64,000 nt of DNA from an uncultured Oscillospiraceae bacterium (GCA_934597585.1 CAKTSA010000003.1:1-64000), one strand, 5' to 3'. Shown: positions 51,784 through 60,642, counted from the first letter of the stretch. Notes: a model not told the origin generated them from the letters alone. A program made the numbers and translations.

Positions 51784-52352
51784 TTTTCGCGCCCCCGGGC
51801 GCGAGGACGGCCTCCGGCGGCCCCTTTCTTTCAATAGCGAAAGAAAGGGGGAAAGAACGCCAGAAGGAACCTCCGGTTCCTTCACTTCCGGACGCGCTAT
51901 ATTCTGTGCGGACTTGTGATTGCATACCACACGTTCACGCGAGGTTTACTTTTTCGTTCGGATAAAAGGATCGTCTCTGCTCCAGCGTCGCTGCCGCTGG
52001 ATGGTGCGGAGAAGAAGTCGTTGCGTCTACCGTTCCACCGCATCAGCGGCAGCGGCGCAGAAGAACAGACGATGCGTCATACGCAACGATATCAAATGTT
52101 TTCCGCGAGCGCGTGGTATGCGGTATCAAATCTGCAAAGAGAACAGCGTGCAGGAAGTCCAGAAACCTGGGTTTCTGGTTGTCCTTTTGGGGGAGCGATC
52201 CGAGCGCTGCCTGTGGCAGATGAAGCGAGGTGAGCGAGTGGCAGCGGTCAAAATTTCAAGCGTCCGCCGTAAGGCAGCGTGGAAATTTTGGGCACCGCAA
52301 CAGGACACTTTTGGGACAACGGCCAAAAGTACCTCGCGCTCGGAAGCGCGAA
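51784..52352. repeat. Long palindromic intergenic element, copy 10 (569 bp)
   Basis: Left: TTCGCGCCCCCGGGCGCGA, an aberrant CTTTCTTTCAATAGCGAAAGAAAG hairpin in the place of the CTTTTG type, AAGGAACCTCCGGTTCCTT. Core GCGTCGCTGCCGCTGG/CAGCGGCAGCGGCGCA. Right: CCAGAAACCTGGGTTTCTGG, GAGCGCTGCC module (52197-52302), CTTTTGGGACAACGGCCAAAAG, CGCGCTCGGAAGCGCG. It lies between dnaA and the MATE gene. Confidence 0.87.
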
Positions 52353-52355
52353 ACT

Positions 52356-52393
52356 CCCCAAAAAAAAGAGCGGACCTGCGTCCGCTCTTTCAG
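52356..52393 (-). terminator. Terminator of the MATE gene
   Basis: AAAGAGCGGAC and GTCCGCTCTTT form a stem; on the minus strand it is followed by an eight-T run. Confidence 0.9.
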
Positions 52394-52410
52394 ATGAATA
52401 CAGTATAGGT

Positions 52411-53808
52411 TTACAGCAAGCTCTCCTCGCCGCCGTCGTTGGTGCCGTGTTCGGGGATCTTGGAGATCAGCGTGCGGTACAGGCGGCGGAAGAAGGCCAG
52501 GGTGACGAACAGGGAGGCCACCTCCGCCAGGGGGTAGCACCACCAGACCAGGTCGTCGTTGCCGATGCTCTGGCCATAGCGGGCCAGCACGTAGGCCATG
52601 GGGATCAGGAACACCAGCTGGCGGACGATGGACACCACCATGGAGTACAGGGATTTGCCCAGGGCCTGGAAGGAGCCGCCCAGGGCAATGCAGGCGCCGG
52701 CGATCCAGAAGCTGAGAGAGATGATCCGCAGAGCGGGGATGCCCACGGTCAGCATGGTGTCGGAGGCGTCGAAGATCTTCAGCAGCGTGCCGGGGATGGC
52801 CAGGAACAGGGCCATGCCGGCCAGCATGATGATGGAGGCGTAGATGGCGCTGCGCTTGACGGCCTCCACCATGCGGGCGCGGTTCTGGGCGCCGTAGTTG
52901 TAGGCGATGATGGGCACCACACCGTTGTTCAGGCCGAACACCGGCATGAAGACGAAGGAATTCAGCTTGAAATAGATGCCGAAGGCGGTGGCCGCCGTCT
53001 CGTGGGCGGAGTGGTAGACGATGAGGATCTTGTTCATCAGAAAGGTCATGACGGAGCCGATGGCCATCATGATGACGCTGGGCAGGCCGATGGCGTAGAT
53101 GCTGCCGATGAGCCGCCAGTCGGGCCGGAAGCCCTTGATACGCAGGGTGATGTCCTTGTTTTTCTTCACGTTGAAGTAAGCTGCCAGCAGCATGCCGCAG
53201 ATCTGGCCGATGACGGTGGCGATAGCGGCGCCGGCCACGCCCATGTCGAATACGAAGATAAACACCGGGTCCAGGATAATATTGACAATGGCGCCCAGAC
53301 CCTGGGTGTACATGCTGAGAAGGGAATGGCCGGTGCCCTGCAGCAGCCGCTCCAGCATGATCTGGCCGAACAGGGCGAAGGAGCAGCCCATGACGATGTG
53401 CAGATACTGTTCGCCCATCACCACGATCTCCTCCACCTGGGTCTGGGAGCGGAGGAAGACGCCGGCGCAGGTCAGGCCCAGCACGCAGCTGATGACAAAG
53501 CCCACGAACGCCAGAAACAGGCCGTTCACTGCCACCCGGTCGGCCCGCTGCTGTTCGCCTGCGCCCAAGGCGCGGCCCAGCAGTGCGTTGACGCCCACCG
53601 CCGTGCCGGCCGCCAGGGAGATCATCAGGTTCTGGGCGGGGAAGGCCAGGGACACCGCCGTCAGCGACGCCTCGCTGACCCAGCTGACAAACACGCTGTC
53701 CACGATGTTGTACAGCGCCTGCACCAGCATGGAGGCGATGATGGGCAGGGACATATTCCAGATGAGTTTTGAAATGGGCATGGCGCCCAGCTTGTTTTCT
53801 GCTGCCAT
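52411..53808 (-). CDS. MATE-family efflux transporter
   Basis: The 465-residue membrane protein has about twelve spans in two homologous halves, starting ISKLIWNMSLPIIASMLVQALYN, with the MATE features SLAFPAQNLMISLAAGTAVGVNALLGRALGAG and, in the second half, GLNNGVVPIIAYNYGAQ. MATE proteins export cationic drugs or metabolites in exchange for Na+ or H+. Substrate cannot be read from the sequence. It is a single gene with its own terminator, lying between dnaA and rpmH, which is not the usual order, so an insertion has split the ancestral rpmH-dnaA junction. Confidence 0.95.
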   Translation of the reverse strand: MAAENKLGAMPISKLIWNMSLPIIASMLVQALYNIVDSVFVSWVSEASLTAVSLAFPAQNLMISLAAGTAVGVNALLGRALGAGEQQRADRVAVNGLFLAFVGFVISCVLGLTCAGVFLRSQTQVEEIVVMGEQYLHIVMGCSFALFGQIMLERLLQGTGHSLLSMYTQGLGAIVNIILDPVFIFVFDMGVAGAAIATVIGQICGMLLAAYFNVKKNKDITLRIKGFRPDWRLIGSIYAIGLPSVIMMAIGSVMTFLMNKILIVYHSAHETAATAFGIYFKLNSFVFMPVFGLNNGVVPIIAYNYGAQNRARMVEAVKRSAIYASIIMLAGMALFLAIPGTLLKIFDASDTMLTVGIPALRIISLSFWIAGACIALGGSFQALGKSLYSMVVSIVRQLVFLIPMAYVLARYGQSIGNDDLVWWCYPLAEVASLFVTLAFFRRLYRTLISKIPEHGTNDGGEESLL

Positions 53809-53990
53809 GAGATGGGTTCCTTTCTGTTCTGTGAAATGCTCAGTAATCTATAATGATACTACGGGGGAGGGAGAAATGCAAGGGGGAGTGATAAATAGCC
53901 TCCCTCTGTGAGGGAGGTGGCGCGAAGCGCCGGGGGGAGAGAATTGAAGTCTTTTATTCTCTCCCCCAGTCTCGCTTGCGCTCGACAGTT

Positions 53991-54100
53991 CCTGTTGCGG
54001 TGCCCAAAATTTTGTTGCGGCGTTTAGGCCGCCAAAATTTTGACCGCTGCCACTCGCTCACCTCGCTTTATCTGCCACCGGCAGCACTCGGATCGCTCCC
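53991..54100. repeat. Isolated copy of the CAAAATTTC/GAGCG module
   Basis: TGTTGCGGTGCCCAAAATTT...CAAAATTTTGACCGCTGCCACTCGCTCACCTCGCT and the TCTGCCACCGGCAG...CGGATCGCTCC end occur without the rest of the long element. This shows that the module can exist alone. Nothing else is seen between 53809 and the rpmH promoter. Confidence 0.75.
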
Positions 54101-54172
54101 CCTCCCAGAGGGGGCCTTTGATTGTGCCCCTCCCTTGTTCCTACCTTTCGACAAAGCCACAATATTTAGTTG

Positions 54173-54202
54173 TTGACAAACGCGGCTGGTTTTCTGTATA
54201 AT
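54173..54202 (+). promoter_or_regulatory. Promoter of the rpmH operon
   Basis: Perfect TTGACA (54173-54178) and perfect TATAAT (54197-54202) with an 18-bp spacer; TTCTG before the -10. It drives rpmH and probably rnpA-yidD-yidC-jag. Confidence 0.92.
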
Positions 54203-54323
54203 ATCAGTTGCGCGTTTGCGCATTTTTCCAAGTCGACTGCGGCGGACTTGCGTCCGCTGTCGAGTACGCGCCGCCATGGAAGCATGAGCGGAGGCGATAT
54301 TTTGAAGATGGAGGTGTCATGCA

Positions 54324-54458
54324 ATGTTCCGTACCTATCAGCCCAAGAAGCGCCAGCGCTCCAAGGTACACGGCTTCCGTAAGAGAATGGCTACCAGCAA
54401 TGGCCGCAAGGTTCTCGCCCGTCGCCGCGCCAAGGGCCGTGCCCGCCTGACCCACTGA
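54324..54458 (+). CDS. rpmH: 50S ribosomal protein L34
   Basis: The 44-residue protein reads [20 protein letters not shown] and continues [24 protein letters not shown], a full L34. L34 is a small basic protein of the large ribosomal subunit. The ATG at 54324 has GGAGG 9 nt upstream; another ATG five bases earlier is out of frame. It is first in the conserved rpmH-rnpA-yidD-yidC-jag cluster and lies behind a consensus promoter about 120 bp upstream. Confidence 0.97.
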   Translation: MFRTYQPKKRQRSKVHGFRKRMATSNGRKVLARRRAKGRARLTH

Positions 54459-54499
54459 GGAGAGGCGGAAAGTGCACCCCAGACAAGCTTGAATAAGCC

Positions 54500-54530
54500 A
54501 GGGACGGTGGAAGGGAAAACTACCGTCCCT
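54500..54530 (+). terminator. Weak hairpin after rpmH
   Basis: AGGGACGGT/ACCGTCCCT without a strong T-run; it could reduce read-through so that rpmH is made in excess over rnpA, as is usual. Confidence 0.45.
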
Positions 54531-54581
54531 GTTGGTATTTGCATTTTTGGAGATGCGGGGAAGAAGGTCACATGATATGTT

Positions 54582-54667
54582 GTAGGGGGCGGCGTCCTCG
54601 ACGCCCCGCTCCCCTTACGAAAACGCTTCGGTAAACCGGCGGGCCGTCGAGGACGCCGGCCCCTACG
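54582..54667. repeat. REP-like palindrome pair
   Basis: GTAGGGGGCGGCGTCCTCGACGCCCC and GGGCCGTCGAGGACGCCGGCCCCTAC are inverted relative to each other; the same GCGTCGAGGACGC core is in copy 1 at 30.93 kb. Confidence 0.7.
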
Positions 54668-54691
54668 GAGTATCCCCCACAAGGAGAAACC

Positions 54692-55036
54692 ATGAAAGCT
54701 GCCGTGACCGTAAAAGAGAATTATGTGTTCCGGCGCATTTATCGGAAGGGGAAGTCCAGCGTGCAGCCGGGGCTGGTGGTCTATTGCCAGAAAAACAGGC
54801 AGGGCAGGACCCGCCTGGGCGTCACCGTCAGCACCAAGTTGGGCAAGGCGGTGGTGCGCAACCATGTCCGCCGCCAGCTGCGGGAGATGTACCGCCTGCA
54901 CCTGCCGGAGATGAAAAAGGGCTATGACGTGATCCTGGTGGGCCGCGTCAAGGCCGTCCATACCCCCTACGGCAAGCTGGACAGGCAGTATACCCGGGCG
55001 CTGGACGCCCTGGGCCTGCTGGAAGTACAGGCATGA
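54692..55036 (+). CDS. rnpA: Ribonuclease P protein component
   Basis: RnpA is the protein part of RNase P, which trims tRNA 5' ends. The 114-residue basic protein has the N-terminal [16 protein letters not shown] and the RNA-binding signature [17 protein letters not shown] (about 52-68), then [11 protein letters not shown]. Length is normal. GGAG lies 7 nt before the ATG, and its stop overlaps the yidD start. Confidence 0.95.
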   Translation: MKAAVTVKENYVFRRIYRKGKSSVQPGLVVYCQKNRQGRTRLGVTVSTKLGKAVVRNHVRRQLREMYRLHLPEMKKGYDVILVGRVKAVHTPYGKLDRQYTRALDALGLLEVQA

Positions 55037-55245
55037 AGCGGGCGCTTCTGAAAGCCATCCGCTTTTACCAGACGGCGGTATCGCCCCTGTTTCCGCCCCG
55101 GTGCCGGTTCATCCCCACCTGCTCTCAGTACGCGCTGGAGGCGGTGGAGAAGTACGGCGCCCTCAAGGGCGGCTGGCTGGCCTTCCGCCGTTTTCTCCGG
55201 TGCCATCCGTTCCACAAGGGCGGCTGGTACGACCCCGTACCATGA
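55033..55245 (+). CDS. yidD: Membrane protein insertion efficiency factor YidD
   Basis: This 70-residue protein is the small amphipathic Yid[34 protein letters not shown] contains the invariant Cys pair of the family, and [15 protein letters not shown] is the typical end. It assists membrane insertion by YidC at the inner face of the membrane. It starts within the rnpA stop (ATGA). Confidence 0.95.
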   Translation: MKRALLKAIRFYQTAVSPLFPPRCRFIPTCSQYALEAVEKYGALKGGWLAFRRFLRCHPFHKGGWYDPVP

Positions 55246-55322
55246 AAGATAATTGTCTGCGGTGTTTTCCCAGGAGTTTTCCCATCCCCCAACACAAGTA
55301 AACGACCTACGGAGGAAAAACA

Positions 55323-56426
55323 ATGTTTGCACAAATCGGATATTATATCTGTGTGCCTTTTGCCTGGCTGACGAGAATGTTCTACAGCCTGACCGGCTCC
55401 TACGGCGTGGCCCTGATCCTCTTTACCCTGGTGGTGAAGCTGGTGATTCTGCCCTTCCAGATGAAGAGCAAGAAGAGCATGCTGCGCATGAACCGGATGC
55501 AGGGCAAGATCAAGGATATCCAGACCCGCTTCGCCAACAACAAGGAGCGGCAGCAGCAGGAGATGGCCGACCTGTACGCCAAGGAGGGCGTCAACCCCAT
55601 GTCCGGCTGCCTGTGGTCCTTCCTGCCTTTCCCCATCCTGATCGCCCTGTACTATATCATCCGTACCCCCCTGCGGTTCTTCATGAACCTGTCCAACGAG
55701 GTGATCGCCGAGATCACCACGCTGGCCACCTCGCTGGGCTATACGGCCCCCGCCAGCAACAACGCCTATGAGCAGATCTATCTGACAGACTTCATCCATG
55801 ACCACTGGGCGGATTTCGCCGGCAAGTTCGACGGTCTGATTGATCTGGACTACAGCTTCCTGGGTGTGGATCTGGCCAGCCAGCCCTCTCAGGTGCTCAG
55901 CCAGTTCCCCGGCGGCGGTTGGCCGGTGTGGGGACTGCTGATCATGCCCTTCATCGCCGCTGGTCTGCAGCTGGTGATGAGCATGGTCTCCATGAAGGCC
56001 AGCTCCAACACCATGAACAGCCAGAGCAAGATGATGATGTACCTGTTCCCCCTGATGACCATCTGGATGGGCTTCATGTTCCCCGCCGCTCTGTGCGTGT
56101 ACTGGATCGCCAACGCCGCGTTCTCCGCCATTCAGGAGGCTATCCTCACCAAGTTCTTCAACAAGAAGCTGGAAGAGGAGGAGTCCGACAAGGAGCGGGA
56201 GAAGCGGGAAAAGCGTGCCGCCAAGATGCAGGCCGCCCGCGAGAATTACAACAAGCAGCTGGAGCAGGCCAACGCCGCCAAGAAGCCCCAGCAGGGCAGC
56301 AAGAAAAAGTCCCAGCCCAAGGAAGAGCATAAGGAAAAGCGCGCCGCCACCACCGAGGCGGGCCGTGTGGGCAACCGCCCCTATGCCCGTGGCCGCGCCT
56401 ACAGCGAGAAGCATTACGACGAATAA
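55323..56426 (+). CDS. yidC: Membrane insertase YidC/Oxa1 family
   Basis: YidC inserts and folds membrane proteins. The 367-residue protein has the Oxa1 core of five spans; hydrophobic regions include GVALILFTLVVKLVILPFQMKSKKS with the functional Arg/Lys region, PFPILIALYYIIRTPLRFF, LLIMPFIAAGLQLVM and LMTIWMGFMFPAALCVYWI. A long loop between the second and third spans carries about 70 extra residues. There is no lipobox. The C-terminal 90 residues are very basic (KKPQQGSKKKSQPK), as in ribosome-binding YidC. GGAGG precedes the ATG. Confidence 0.95.
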   Translation: MFAQIGYYICVPFAWLTRMFYSLTGSYGVALILFTLVVKLVILPFQMKSKKSMLRMNRMQGKIKDIQTRFANNKERQQQEMADLYAKEGVNPMSGCLWSFLPFPILIALYYIIRTPLRFFMNLSNEVIAEITTLATSLGYTAPASNNAYEQIYLTDFIHDHWADFAGKFDGLIDLDYSFLGVDLASQPSQVLSQFPGGGWPVWGLLIMPFIAAGLQLVMSMVSMKASSNTMNSQSKMMMYLFPLMTIWMGFMFPAALCVYWIANAAFSAIQEAILTKFFNKKLEEEESDKEREKREKRAAKMQAARENYNKQLEQANAAKKPQQGSKKKSQPKEEHKEKRAATTEAGRVGNRPYARGRAYSEKHYDE

Positions 56427-56438
56427 GGAGTTTTGTCT

Positions 56439-57299
56439 ATGAGTTATATCGATGTAACAGGCAAGACCGAGGAAGAGGCCATCGGCAAAGCCCTTGCCCA
56501 GCTGGGCATGGACCGGGACGATGTGTCTGTGGAGATCCTGGAGCGGGCCAAGAGCGGTTTCCTGGGCATGGGCGCCAAGCCCGCCCGCGTCCGCGTGACC
56601 TATGGTCCCGACGAAGCCCCCATGGAGGAGGTCGCCGCGCCTGTCAAGCCTGTTGTGGAGAAGGTCGAGAAGAAGGAGGAGGCGCCCAAGCCTCAGCCCA
56701 GACCCCAGAGACCCCAGCAGCCCAAGCCCCAGCAGCCCAGGCAGAATAAGCCCCAGCCCAAGCGGGAAGAGCGCCCTGCCCAGCCTGTGGAAAAGCCTGC
56801 CGCTCCCGCTGTGGAGCTGCCGGAGTGCCACGACGAAAACGCCCAGCGCATCATCGCGTTCCTGACCGGCCTGCTGGAGCATATGGAGAGCCCCGCCGCC
56901 GTGAAGGTGTACGAGGAGGAGGAGAAGGGCCGGTACAAGGCCATTCTGGAGGGTCAGAAGCTGGGCGCCCTGATCGGCCGCCGGGGCGAGACCTTGGATG
57001 CCATCCAGCAGCTGACCAACTACGCCGTCAACAGCGGCAGCGAGAAGCGCATCCGCATCCACGTGGACGCCGAGAACTACCGGGCCCGCCGGGAGGCCAG
57101 CCTGGAGAGCCTGGCCATGAAGGTGGCCGCCAAGGTGAAGAAATATCGCCGCAGCGTCACGCTGGAGGCCATGAACGCCTACGAGCGCCATGTGATCCAC
57201 GCCGCCCTGCAGGACGTGAAGGGTGTCACCACCTATTCCGTCGGTACCGAGCCCAACCGCCGCGTGGTGGTGGCCTTTGACCGAGGGGAGAACAACTGA
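56439..57299 (+). CDS. jag: RNA-binding protein Jag (KhpB)
   Basis: The 286-residue protein has an N-terminal Jag-N domain (SYIDVTGKTEEEAIGKALAQLGMDRDDV), a Pro/Gln/Lys-rich linker (about 65-115), a KH domain with GALIGRRGETLDAIQQL (about 175-190), and an R3H domain at the end (RREASLESLAMKVAAK to YERHVIHAAL). KhpB works with KhpA in RNA binding that controls cell size and division in Gram-positives. I chose ATG 56439 with AAGGAG 8 nt before it. It is the last gene of the rpmH cluster. Confidence 0.93.
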   Translation: MSYIDVTGKTEEEAIGKALAQLGMDRDDVSVEILERAKSGFLGMGAKPARVRVTYGPDEAPMEEVAAPVKPVVEKVEKKEEAPKPQPRPQRPQQPKPQQPRQNKPQPKREERPAQPVEKPAAPAVELPECHDENAQRIIAFLTGLLEHMESPAAVKVYEEEEKGRYKAILEGQKLGALIGRRGETLDAIQQLTNYAVNSGSEKRIRIHVDAENYRARREASLESLAMKVAAKVKKYRRSVTLEAMNAYERHVIHAALQDVKGVTTYSVGTEPNRRVVVAFDRGENN

Positions 57300-57302
57300 C
57301 AG

Positions 57303-57331
57303 AAAAAACCGCCCGTTTGGGCGGTTTTTTT
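57303..57331 (+). terminator. Terminator after jag
   Basis: AAAAAACCGCCC/GGGCGGTTTTTTT with a GTTT loop. Confidence 0.92.
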
Positions 57332-57333
57332 AT

Positions 57334-57411
57334 CAGAGAAGCGCGATGGTGCCGCGGCGGCACAGCGCTTTATGCTGCTCTTTTCTCTCTTCTCTTTCTT
57401 GTCTTTCCCGC
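57334..57411. repeat. Fragment of the GTGAAAAGTGAAGAG repeat family
   Basis: GAGAAGCGCGATGGTGCCGCGGCGGCACAGCGC and TCTTTTCTCTCTTCTC resemble the inner hairpin and arm of the copy at 28979-29096. Confidence 0.5.
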
Positions 57412-57462
57412 CGGTATGTGCTATGCTGTGGGCGGGAGCGCTGCGCTTCCAAGGAGGAACCT

Positions 57463-58842
57463 ATGAAACACATGACATTCCGCGAACGGCGCTATCGCCG
57501 GGCACATCTGGACTGTGTGCGCCACATCACCCTGGACCCCAAGGGCCCCGGCGTGGTGCGCATCCACATGATCCCGCCCAGGGACGAAACGCCGGACGCA
57601 CCCTTTCTGCTGCTGCTGAACGGCGCCCGGCTGGTGCCGCTGAATCTCAGCTGGGCCATCATGCTGGCCAATCTCATGGACCAGCTGCAGGCCTACGAGG
57701 GTCAGGAGCTGGCGGAGGACCGCTGGCAGGCCCTGCTGACGGCGGCGGTGGAGGAGACCCACCGCACTTACCCCCGCACCAGGCGGCAGACCCTGGCGGC
57801 GGACCTGCACCTGATGCTGACCAGCCTCATCGCCATCGCCCAGGGCCGCGAGCCGGAGGCGGAGGTGGACCTGCTGACCCTGGCGGACTACGCCCCGGAG
57901 ATGACCGCGCCCCACCGGATGGATCTGATGGTCAGCGCCATGGAGAAGGACGGTGGGTGGCACTGCAACCAGAAGTGCCTGCACTGCTACGCGGCGGGAC
58001 AGCCCATGGGGGAGACCGAGGAGCTGTCCACCGAGCAGTGGAAAACCATCCTGGACACCCTGCGCAGGGCCAACATCCCACAGGTGACCTTTACCGGCGG
58101 CGAGCCCACGCTGCGCAGCGACCTGGTGGAGCTGGTGCAGGCGGCGGAGTGGTTCGTCACCCGCTTGAACACCAACGGCCGCTTGTTGACACCGGAGCTG
58201 TGCGCGGGACTGTATGACGCCAGCCTGGACAGCGTCCAGGTGACGCTCTACAGCGCTGAGGGCAACATCCACAACCAGCTGGTGGGGGTCAACGGCTTCA
58301 ACGACACAGTGCAGGGCATCCGCCACGCGGTGGAGGCCGGGCTCATCGTGTCGGTGAACACGCCCCTGTGCTCTCTCAACACCCACTATGCCGACACGCT
58401 GCGGTTCGCCCACAGTCTGGGGGTGCGGTACGCCACCTGCTCCGGGCTGATCCCCTCCGGCAGCGCCTGCGGCCAGGAGAGCCGGGCCACCGCCCTGACC
58501 GCCGACGAGCTGACGGACATCCTCCGCCAGGCGGTGGACACCGCCCGGGAGCTGGGCATGGAGCTGGACTTCACCTCCCCCGGCTGGCTGGAGGAGGGGA
58601 CACTGCGGGATCTGGGGCTGAGTCTGATCCCCAGCTGCGGCGCGTGCCTCTCCAACATGGCGGTGACGCCGGACGGCAAGGTGGTGCCCTGTCAGAGCTG
58701 GCTGTCAGAAGAGCCGTTGGGCGACCTGCTCCGCGACGACTGGGCGGACATCTGGAACAGTCCCCGCTGCGCCGCCATCCGGGCGGAGAGCGTCAAGATG
58801 GAGCACCTCTGCCAGCTGAAGGGAAGGGGGGCGGCGGAATGA
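57463..58842 (+). CDS. Radical SAM/SPASM peptide-modifying enzyme candidate
   Basis: The 459-residue protein has a roughly 165-residue N-terminal region (with FLLLLNGARLVPLNLSW, possibly a recognition domain), a radical SAM core with WHCNQKCLHCYA (Cys168, 172, 175) and FTGGEPTLR, and a SPASM region (SCGACLSNMAVTPDGKVVPC then SVKMEHLC). SPASM enzymes often make thioether or carbon-carbon links in peptides. It overlaps by four bases the gene for a membrane protein with a Cys-Ala repeat tail, the likely substrate. AAGGAGG lies 7 nt before ATG 57463. The chemistry and product are inferred only. Confidence 0.88.
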   Translation: MKHMTFRERRYRRAHLDCVRHITLDPKGPGVVRIHMIPPRDETPDAPFLLLLNGARLVPLNLSWAIMLANLMDQLQAYEGQELAEDRWQALLTAAVEETHRTYPRTRRQTLAADLHLMLTSLIAIAQGREPEAEVDLLTLADYAPEMTAPHRMDLMVSAMEKDGGWHCNQKCLHCYAAGQPMGETEELSTEQWKTILDTLRRANIPQVTFTGGEPTLRSDLVELVQAAEWFVTRLNTNGRLLTPELCAGLYDASLDSVQVTLYSAEGNIHNQLVGVNGFNDTVQGIRHAVEAGLIVSVNTPLCSLNTHYADTLRFAHSLGVRYATCSGLIPSGSACGQESRATALTADELTDILRQAVDTARELGMELDFTSPGWLEEGTLRDLGLSLIPSCGACLSNMAVTPDGKVVPCQSWLSEEPLGDLLRDDWADIWNSPRCAAIRAESVKMEHLCQLKGRGAAE

Positions 58843-59942
58843 AAAAGCTTCTCACATTGCTGCTGGCCCTGGGCCTCGCCCTGTGCCTCAGCGTGACCGC
58901 CTGGGCGGATTACGACTACATCGACCGCTATGATGTGACCGTCACCCCCGACACCGACGACGGCAGTCTGCAGATTACCGTCTCCCTGGAGTGGACGGCC
59001 CTGGAAGCCCTGCCCTACGGCCAGGAACTGAAGATCGGCGTGCCTAACGGCTCCATCCGGGAGGAGACGGCCCTGACGGACAACATCGAGCGGCTGGACT
59101 ACGACAACAGCTACATGTACGTCTACCTGAACCGGGCCTACAACGCGGACGAGACGTTTACCTTCGCCTATTCCTGGGTGCAGGAGTATATGTACACGCT
59201 GGACGGCAATGCGGTGTCCTACGACTACACCCCCGGCTGGTTCGACGAGGCGCAGATCGGCGTGATGACCCTGACGTGGAACGACCCGGCAGGGGTCGAG
59301 GGCGATTACAGCGCCACCACCAATCCGCTGGGAACGGAGGAGCAGCACGACGGCGTTATCCTGACGGCCTACGGCGTGGACTACGGTATGACCATGACCG
59401 TCAACGTCCGGTATGACAGCTGGCCCGCCGCGCTGGATCAGTCCTTCAGCGCCGACAACGTGCCCGCCGACTACAACGGCGGCTATTACGACAATTACGA
59501 CGACGGCTACGGCTACTATGACGACAGCGGCGACGGCCTTCTTGTGATGCTGGCCATCATTGTGCTGATCGTCTTTCTGGTGATCCTTCTGGCCGGAAGG
59601 AACGACGGCTATCGGGGCGGCTTCGGCACACGGTACGTGTACGTGGGCCACCTGTGGTACCCCGCCGGGCCCGACGGCAGACCCCGGCCCGGCAGCGTGG
59701 GTACGCCCCACCGGCCCAGGCCTCCCACCAGCGGCCGCAGCGGCGGCTTCGGCGGCGGCAGCCGGGGCGGCGGATTTGGCGGAGGCGGCTTCGGCGGCGG
59801 AGGCCACTGCGCCTGTGCCAGCAGCTGCGCGTGTGCCTGCGCCTGCGCCTGTGCCGGCGGCGGCCGGGCCGGCTGCAGCGCCAAGAATCTCTACGGCGCA
59901 GTGAAGCTGAGCCGGGAGGTAACGGAGCGGTTGGAAGAATAA
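58839..59942 (+). CDS. Membrane protein with Gly-rich and Cys-Ala repeat tail
   Basis: The 367-residue protein has a signal peptide (MKKLLTLLLALGLALCLSV, cleaved near AWA), a Tyr/Asp-rich extracellular beta domain somewhat like DUF2207, one membrane span (VMLAIIVLIVFLVILLAG, about 235-254) and a cytoplasmic tail. The tail contains a Gly/Phe repeat (GGFGGGSRGGGFGGGGF), then HCACASSCACACACACA and a final Cys six residues later: eight cysteines in about 24 residues. Tyrosine-aspartate stretches (NGGYYDNYDDGYGYYDD) precede the span. The overlap with a radical SAM/SPASM gene (ATGA) suggests that the cysteines are modified. Metal binding is the alternative. Confidence 0.85.
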   Translation: MKKLLTLLLALGLALCLSVTAWADYDYIDRYDVTVTPDTDDGSLQITVSLEWTALEALPYGQELKIGVPNGSIREETALTDNIERLDYDNSYMYVYLNRAYNADETFTFAYSWVQEYMYTLDGNAVSYDYTPGWFDEAQIGVMTLTWNDPAGVEGDYSATTNPLGTEEQHDGVILTAYGVDYGMTMTVNVRYDSWPAALDQSFSADNVPADYNGGYYDNYDDGYGYYDDSGDGLLVMLAIIVLIVFLVILLAGRNDGYRGGFGTRYVYVGHLWYPAGPDGRPRPGSVGTPHRPRPPTSGRSGGFGGGSRGGGFGGGGFGGGGHCACASSCACACACACAGGGRAGCSAKNLYGAVKLSREVTERLEE

Positions 59943-59957
59943 ATTTTTTGGGGTTGT

Positions 59958-60390
59958 TTCGCGCTTCCGAGCACGACCTACTTTTGCCAATAGCGGCAAA
60001 AGTAGGCAAAAGCGCCAGAAGGAACCTCCGGTTCCTTCACCTCCCGGCGCGCTATACGATGTACGGAATTGTCATTGCATACCGCACGTTCACGTAAGAT
60101 GTTCTTTTTCGATTCGATAAAAGGATCGTCTCATCACCAGCGCCGCTGCCGCTGATGCCAACGCCGAACAGCGCTTCAGTGTCTACCGTTGAGATTGGGA
60201 GCGGCAGCGGCGCGAAAAGGAAATCGATGCGTCATACAAAACGATAACATCCGTGTTCCGTGAACGCGTGGTATAAGGCATCAAATTTGTACACGGTATA
60301 GCGTGCGCGGATTCTTAAACCGCAGGTTTAAGTGGCGTTTTTGGTTACTTTTGCCGCCAAGGGCAAAAGTAACTCACGCCGGAGCGCGAA
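59958..60390. repeat. Long palindromic intergenic element, copy 12 (433 bp)
   Basis: Left: TTTCGCGCTTCCGAGCACGA, CTTTTGCCAATAGCGGCAAAAG, AAGGAACCTCCGGTTCCTT. Core GCGCCGCTGCCGCTGA/GAGCGGCAGCGGCGC. Right: CTTAAACCGCAGGTTTAAG, CTTTTGCCGCCAAGGGCAAAAG, TCACGCCGGAGCGCGA. It is the last complete copy in the window. Confidence 0.87.
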
Positions 60391-60404
60391 AATCTCCTAT
60401 CGAA

Positions 60405-60447
60405 AAAAATATAAAAAGGAGCCGCGTTCTGCACCAGAACGCGGCTC
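60405..60447 (-). terminator. Strong minus-strand terminator with no gene before it
   Basis: GAGCCGCGTTCTG (60419-60431) pairs with CAGAACGCGGCTC (60435-60447), followed on the minus strand by CTTTTTATATTTTTTT. No known gene is on this strand immediately upstream (60448-60700). Confidence 0.8.
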
Positions 60448-60636
60448 AAGCGGGTGGGATATTGGAAAGCTTCCGGGTATTATGGTACACCATCTGCCCC
60501 CCACTTGTCCATAGGAGGTTTTGTCGTCTTTCCGCTTCTTTTGGCGCGTCTCGTCGAAACGCACAAAAAATGTTGCACTTTTGTGAACTTTCCCTAAATT
60601 TACTGTGATGCTCTTTTCAAACACAGGGCAATGTGC

Positions 60637-60642
60637 TATAAT
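60637..60642 (+). promoter_or_regulatory. -10 element of hpf
   Basis: TGTGCTATAAT has a perfect -10 with TG extension, about 70 bp before the ATG. The -35 is weak (TTTCAA). AAGGAGCAACCAAT is the ribosome site. Confidence 0.6.

Noticed and set aside
30631..60390. CRISPR array
   Set aside because: The repeats are hundreds of bp long, far apart, palindromic and in intergenic gaps; there are no regular short repeats with spacers and no cas genes.
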